From Thermoplasmatales archaeon (GTDB taxonomy: Archaea; Thermoplasmatota; E2; DHVEG-1), in assembly GCA_023128855.1 (NCBI GenBank), contig JAGMDE010000094.1, forward strand, positions 1 to 7,673: DNA of 7,673 nt. Reading direction: 5' to 3'. Below the pieces are notes generated by a model. That model was given only the letters and a program-made list of their open reading frames with translations, was not told the origin of the DNA and searched no databases. Made by a program: the position numbers and the translations under genes. This document shows positions 4,690 through 7,673 of the stretch, piece by piece. The stretch's first letter is position 1. Each line of letters opens with the position of its first letter.

Positions 4690-7673
4690 TCAGAGTCGTA
4701 GGAATCTTTGTAGTAACTGATACAATATTGGATATTGCTCTAGGAACTGTAGGAATGGTGTCTGCATTGCTCTGTTTCGTGGCATTGTCACAGGCAATGG
4801 ATCTGACCATTCACTCCAGTAACCCCTTGAATTAATTGCCCATACTTTGACTTCATAACTTCCTTTTTCTGTCCATTTATGGGATGCACTTACTTCTTTA
4901 CCAGATTGCTCTGGACCTGCGACACTGTAGGTTTCGTCGCCCCAGTCGAACAGATAGTATATTTCATAGTCATTTGGATCAGTTGCAGTTGTCGTATATG
5001 AATAGGTTTTTCCGACTTTTAAGCTACTTGGACCCAATGGTTTACTCGGTTTAGTCGGAAACTCATCTAATACAATGTCTACAAGTGTCTGAGATATTGT
5101 TTCTTCATTGTTGTCATATACGGCTTTAACACTAACCCAATACACGCCTGTGGACTCAAATGCTTCATCTATGCTCTCACCAACCGCATCATCAAACTCA
5201 CCATCGTTATCGAGATCCCAATAATAGGTTGGTTCACCATATGCAGAAGCCTCCAATGTGATAGAATCACCAGGGGTTCCATCTCCAATATCGCCATTGC
5301 CCTCTATGTTTATTGTTACAGCCTGATGCGGGTCTTCATATCCGCCGATTTTAAGACTTGGATCACCATTAAGCACCCATTGTTGCACTGTTTTTGCGTG
5401 ACCTTCTTCAAGAACTGTCATATCAAAGGTATTGACATAGTCTTGAATGGTATGCGTATATGCGTCTCCAAGAATATGATGCTCGTCTTCGCCGTATTGT
5501 CTAAAGAACTCTGTGGATATCCATGCATCAAGACCGCCAATATTGCAATCTCCTCCTAAGGTTCCATAGCCAAGTCCTGTATTACCTATTGTAGCAATAG
5601 CACCTCTATTGTTAAGTCGTGTCAACCACCAGCTCCAACATTCAGGAGCAGGAACACCATAGCACCACATATGTTTGGAGTTATTTTTATCAAGCCATCC
5701 AGCTATGAATGATACATTGAACTGGCTGTTATGACACCCGCCAACAACAACTACAGCAGGTTTATTGAAATTACGTATTGATATGTCCATATGGAGGTAA
5801 GGGAAGGTTATGAAATCATAAGTTTTCAGACCCGTGTAACTACCATATCTTCTGTTGCCAGGAACTCCCGGAAAATGGTCCCCCCATACACTTGGGCTAC
5901 CATGTCCTGAAAAGAAGACAAAGCCAGCTCCTTTGGTGAATTCTGTTTTAACATCGTCCATACCTGTAACTCCGCCATTGGATGCCCATAGAATTTTTTT
6001 CGTAAAATCATTAGGCATGTAATAAAGTGCTCCGCCTCGTCCTTTTAATAGTTTTTCACCTGTAGTCCATTCTCCCTCATAATACATCTTTGTATTGTTT
6101 CTCCATTCGGAATAAACTTCTTCACCAATGCTATTTTCAATCCAAACGTGTATATCTGTTGTATCTCCGTATGGTTGTGGATCGTAGGATTTTCCACGGA
6201 TATGCATGATGCCATTTTTATATTCAACATTTGCCCAGTGAGTAAAATTATTACAATATGCTTTGCCCTCGCTTGGTTCATCAAAAACATCCGAATTTCC
6301 TAATATGTCACCATCTGAAGGTGATGTAATCTCAGCAATTGGGGTGTAAGGATAACTATTTGGAAAATTATCAATTTGTTCATGATCATTATGGAGGAAG
6401 GTGATATTGGATTCAACTTCCCGGTTTAAGGTAACTGTAACTTCGTCAACATCCCCTTCTTCATCATATTGGTTTATACTCTGCGCAGAAATGGTATATT
6501 CTCCATCGTCGAGATCATTTACATCCCATTGAAAATCAAGATCTACTTGATCTAAGAACCCATCTCCAGAGATCACGATCATTTTCTTAAACCAGGATGT
6601 CCCATAAGCGTTTTTCTCATAGTTGATAATCTTATTAACCATGATCTTTACTTCGCGGTTGTTTCTACATGCTAATCGCCCAACACTTACATCGGGGTAC
6701 AAATCTAGACCTGTATCATTTTTGATATCATCGTCAGGGTGTCTCCATGCGGCAAAGATATTGTCTTTGTTTGGATCCCAGTCCTCGAAGTCAGCACCAT
6801 TTTTGTAAATGTCAGCATAGTAAAGATCACTAATGGATCCTGGATCTAATATGTCCCCCAATGGATGCAATGGGTTATCATAAAGATTAGTGTATCTTAC
6901 AGGAACGTGCCAGTCTTCTGTACCCTGGTTATCATCATCTCTGGGTTTTGCACATATGAGTGAATTTAAACCCCCTACTATTAAAACATATGTTATGCCC
7001 CAATTTTCAATTGCATTATATATGAAATATTTGATCTCCTCGGGCTTATCACGGGCCTCTGGCGGAACTGGGAAGTCATTGCCATTATATATCTCTGTAG
7101 TTGTTACAAGCTTTGTTTTTACATCACAGTAATTATTCTTGTGATTAACAAATTTTTGGAGGTCACTTGCAAACTTTGATGGAGCAATAATTACCATATC
7201 ATATACATCAGGAAATGTTAATTGATTTATAGGTTCCTCATAGGTTATCTCAATGTCAGCACTCTCTGCGACATACAGCTTACCTAATGCTGGAGCATAT
7301 CTCACTGGAAAGATGTGTGTTGCCACGTGTGTGACCCTTTTATTATCATCATTTAACCCACATCCAACATGATATTTATAACAAGTAGATGGGAAAGGTT
7401 CTGTACTTGCATACGTCTTCTCATCTTTCACAAATTCTACAACAACGTTATCTTCACCTGCAATTTTAGGCACAGGCCTTTGTGCAGGGCGGATCTCCTG
7501 AGTAATTTCATACTCCTGCACATTTTTTAGAGTTACTTCAACATTGACATTCTTTACACCAAATGGAAGCTCAACAGCTTTCACAACGTATGGTAACACA
7601 GGTTTACCAGGATTCATTATAAATGTTGATGAATCTTCAAGACTAACCTCAACATATTCACTATTAAATTCTT
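4690..7673 (-). CDS. Secreted C25 (gingipain-family) cysteine peptidase with PKD-type domains, N-terminus outside window
   Basis: This is probably an extracellular endopeptidase that degrades environmental protein. Residues here are numbered from the Met at 7617, but the frame stays open for 18 further codons to the window edge, so that Met is internal and the signal peptide lies outside. Residues up to about 130 resemble the gingipain pro-domain (GKPVLPYVVKAVELPFG). The catalytic domain begins at DMVIIAPSKF (140) and includes YVLIVGG (210-216), SDLYYADI (263-270) and DVSVGRL (309-315). A stretch of about 165 residues (358-525) interrupts it. It resumes with ALYYMPNDF, the catalytic His572 in FFSGHGSP and the probable nucleophile Cys628 in GGCHNSQ, ending at QQWVLNGDPSLKIGGY (745-760). 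A PKD-type domain (about 765-850, WDLDNDGEFDD) and a second (about 854-946, FDWGDE) follow. The tail (946-975) matches that of the downstream secreted protein. The His/Cys assignment is by motif; substrate specificity cannot be read. Confidence 0.92.
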   Translation of the reverse strand, partial: EFNSEYVEVSLEDSSTFIMNPGKPVLPYVVKAVELPFGVKNVNVEVTLKNVQEYEITQEIRPAQRPVPKIAGEDNVVVEFVKDEKTYASTEPFPSTCYKYHVGCGLNDDNKRVTHVATHIFPVRYAPALGKLYVAESADIEITYEEPINQLTFPDVYDMVIIAPSKFASDLQKFVNHKNNYCDVKTKLVTTTEIYNGNDFPVPPEARDKPEEIKYFIYNAIENWGITYVLIVGGLNSLICAKPRDDDNQGTEDWHVPVRYTNLYDNPLHPLGDILDPGSISDLYYADIYKNGADFEDWDPNKDNIFAAWRHPDDDIKNDTGLDLYPDVSVGRLACRNNREVKIMVNKIINYEKNAYGTSWFKKMIVISGDGFLDQVDLDFQWDVNDLDDGEYTISAQSINQYDEEGDVDEVTVTLNREVESNITFLHNDHEQIDNFPNSYPYTPIAEITSPSDGDILGNSDVFDEPSEGKAYCNNFTHWANVEYKNGIMHIRGKSYDPQPYGDTTDIHVWIENSIGEEVYSEWRNNTKMYYEGEWTTGEKLLKGRGGALYYMPNDFTKKILWASNGGVTGMDDVKTEFTKGAGFVFFSGHGSPSVWGDHFPGVPGNRRYGSYTGLKTYDFITFPYLHMDISIRNFNKPAVVVVGGCHNSQFNVSFIAGWLDKNNSKHMWCYGVPAPECWSWWLTRLNNRGAIATIGNTGLGYGTLGGDCNIGGLDAWISTEFFRQYGEDEHHILGDAYTHTIQDYVNTFDMTVLEEGHAKTVQQWVLNGDPSLKIGGYEDPHQAVTINIEGNGDIGDGTPGDSITLEASAYGEPTYYWDLDNDGEFDDAVGESIDEAFESTGVYWVSVKAVYDNNEETISQTLVDIVLDEFPTKPSKPLGPSSLKVGKTYSYTTTATDPNDYEIYYLFDWGDETYSVAGPEQSGKEVSASHKWTEKGSYEVKVWAINSRGYWSEWSDPLPVTMPRNRAMQTPFLQFLEQYPILYQLLQRFLRL

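Noticed and set aside
3942..7132. Short open frames on both strands inside the two secreted-protein genes
   Set aside because: They overlap long genes with clear domains in another frame and have no signals of their own.
1..7673. CRISPR array, insertion sequence, integrase, att site or replication origin
   Set aside because: I looked for spaced direct repeats, terminal inverted repeats, transposase or integrase frames and origin-box clusters and found none; the tRNA 3' end is not duplicated elsewhere in the window.

Overview
The window looks archaeal, most likely a Thermoplasmatota-type euryarchaeon. The evidence is a set of AT-rich archaeal TATA boxes, a tRNA-Phe gene without an encoded CCA, an archaeal-style SMC, and a secreted C25 (gingipain-family) peptidase with PKD-type domains. 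Sediment Thermoplasmatota (Marine Benthic Group D / Thermoprofundales) are known for extracellular cysteine peptidases of this kind, so that group is my best guess. It is an inference, not a measurement. Every gene I can support lies on the minus strand.

Layout in the direction of transcription (right to left): (1) 7673-4690, a very large secreted C25 cysteine peptidase whose N-terminus lies outside the window. It has a pro-domain, a split catalytic domain carrying a Ig-like/unknown insertion, two PKD-type domains and a short amphipathic C-terminal tail. (2) 4689-4551, an intergenic stretch with a long T-rich terminator tract and then a BRE/TATA promoter. (3) 4550-3468, a 360-residue secreted protein with a signal peptide, a BsuPI-like beta-sandwich domain, two PKD-type domains and the same kind of C-terminal tail. 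(4) 3467-3367, a T-tract terminator followed by a new promoter. (5) 3366-3052, a 104-residue winged-helix DNA-binding protein. (6) 3028-2956, tRNA-Phe(GAA), only 23 bp after that gene. (7) 2955-2834, an AT-only hairpin and the smc promoter. (8) 2833-1, the first 944 residues of the chromosome segregation ATPase SMC, cut by the window edge.

The left half is housekeeping: chromosome organisation, tRNA and a small regulator. The right half is an extracellular module. The two exported proteins share a homologous last PKD domain and a matching 30-residue C-terminal tail that ends exactly at the stop codon in both. That tail is the strongest candidate here for something poorly described, possibly a surface-sorting or anchoring signal in a lineage with no visible PGF-CTERM-type signal on these proteins. 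The smaller protein's N-terminal domain resembles the intracellular proteinase inhibitor (BsuPI) fold, so a protease/inhibitor or protease/accessory pairing is a reasonable but unproven reading.
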